Assembly: GCA_036583965.1 (NCBI GenBank)
Contig: JAZBQD010000014.1
Location: 63,332,395 to 63,396,394, forward strand
DNA length: 64,000 bases
Origin: Prunella strophiata
Taxonomy: Eukaryota > Chordata > Aves > Passeriformes > Prunellidae
Direction: 5' to 3'
Below, one piece after another: positions 62,632 through 64,000 of this stretch (within the stretch, counting starts at the first letter, position 1; each line of letters begins with the position of its first letter). The position numbers and the translations under genes are program-made. The notes beneath the pieces were generated by a model. That model had not been told where the DNA came from. It did not search any database and was given only the letters and a program-made list of their open reading frames with translations.

Positions 62632-64000
62632 CTTGAAAAGGAAAAAAAAAAAAAAAAAAAAAAAAAAGGGTTTTCAGGTGCTTAAGATGAATACTTCTGC
62701 TTTGTAGCAGCCAGAATTTCTTGTAGCATATAATTATTTCACATACAAAGACTATGAAGCTACATATCTCTCAGCACTCATTAAAAAGAACTGCTATTTA
62801 AAATAACCTCAGAAAACAATGAATTTCAGTAGGACATTTAAGTATTTGAATTATCAAAATGCAAAATGCAACAAAGAAAATACATACTATTATAGCTATT
62901 AAGGAATAGACAGGACCGAAATACTATTTAAGTGACTGTATAAAATGACAGATTCATTACTGGGGAAGGAAATGCTCTAAATTTACCCAGGTGTGTTTTA
63001 TAGTCCATTTTGAATGTGATGTTTTTCTTTCTTAAAATGCATGTGAAGATACTATAGTATGGCTATAAAACCATCTGGACAAACACTCTTAGACAGATGA
63101 AGCTGTTAGGTCTCTTAAGTACCTGCGATGTTCCCTGTGTCAAACAAAGTACCTAAGATGTATAAGCCCCTTAAGGCATCTATATTTCTCTGTGTGTAAG
63201 ATGCTGGTTCTTCACTGAGGGGTGAAAAGCATACAATTTGTGCTTTTGGTTTAGAAATAGGTGTGTGCCAGCATTTAAGTATTATATCAAATTACATTTT
63301 TTGAGTTTTGCAACAAGCTTTAAAATTAACAAGGCCAGCACTTGAAATTCCAGAGCCACAGCCCTTGGTTTTATGAACATGGGTGAGACTAAAGACCATC
63401 TCTGTTTTTCAGCTTCTGCATCTGTAATTTATTTCTTTGTTTCTATGAACACAATTTCCAGGAAATAACAAAAACACAAAGAACCATTTCTAGGTTGGCA
63501 CACATCACTGCAGACTCTCTGAAATGGAAACAATCTGTATGCAACTTTTCTTTTTAACCAGCCAAGTGTAGTGCCATGTAAATGCATCACAGGTAGAATA
63601 ACTATGTCCCTAAGGACTCTTCATGGTGCACATCCTACAGCTTTAATGGTTTAGGAAAACACAAGGCATTTTAAGGGGATAAAACTCTCAAATAACTATA
63701 AACATTGACATTCTTAAAACAAGAACTTAACTGTCAATTACACAAAAGCATATATATATACATTTTATAAGTATATATAGTTTGTGACTGTTAGCAGAAA
63801 TTTCTGAATAAAAAGATGACAACTCTAGTTCTGTATCTAAAATACAGATTAGAGACAAAGAGATCACATGCATTAGAAATGTTTTTATAGGGCAACTGAC
63901 TTAAAAGCTATTGATTCAATAAGAAAATTCTGGTATTTAACTTCTTTGCATGATTTTGTATTTAAATATTCTAGAAAACCTGGAATATCCTGCAGTACTG
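62632..64000 (-). other. SEMA3A: Partial SEMA3A intron running off the right edge
   Basis: Only the 3' part of this intron is present. It has a 26-base poly-A (plus strand) at 62642-62667, which is the acceptor's T tract on the minus strand, and a short TA-rich run at about 63748-63780. The sema exon expected upstream, ending in an FIGT-type segment, was not found. Confidence 0.85.
62642..62667. repeat. 26-base poly-A (acceptor T tract on the minus strand)
   Basis: An unbroken A run on the plus strand. On the minus strand it is T26, ending about 10 bases before the acceptor of the sema exon. Confidence 0.95.

Overview
This is vertebrate nuclear DNA, almost certainly from a songbird. It is AT-rich and intron-dominated, with no prokaryotic or organellar features. 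Two signals point to a passerine. First, a tRNA-headed SINE with a CR1-like tail (49041-49170) matches what I know of the TguSINE1 family. Second, there are two CR1 LINE 3' fragments (15340-15700 and 31150-31395) and a solo-LTR-like element (8454-8865).

The only gene I can support is SEMA3A (semaphorin 3A, called collapsin-1 in chicken), on the minus strand. Its last six coding exons read in order from high to low coordinates: 62540-62631, 59763-59804, 54131-54288, 49980-50047, 44079-44221 and 42096-42551 (stop at 42096-42098). All junctions have GT/AG sites and the reading frame is kept throughout. Together they give about 318 C-terminal residues: the end of the sema domain, the PSI domain, the first furin-type site, the Ig-like domain, the dimerisation cysteine and the basic tail. 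The earlier exons lie beyond the right edge.

Region by region: 1 to about 38.2 kb lies beyond the 3' end of SEMA3A and looks intergenic, with only degraded repeats, microsatellites and homopolymers. About 38.2-42.1 kb is the probable long 3' UTR, with several minus-strand AATAAA signals. 42.1-64 kb is the coding exons and their introns.

I found no new multi-gene system. The points most worth a second look are long homopolymer tracts right beside three SEMA3A splice sites, a tandem splice acceptor that could drop two glutamines, a strong double hairpin next to a CR1 3' end, a GC-rich island at about 35.9-36.25 kb, and a paired POU-like motif near 22.7 kb. All the small open frames outside the exons look like chance.
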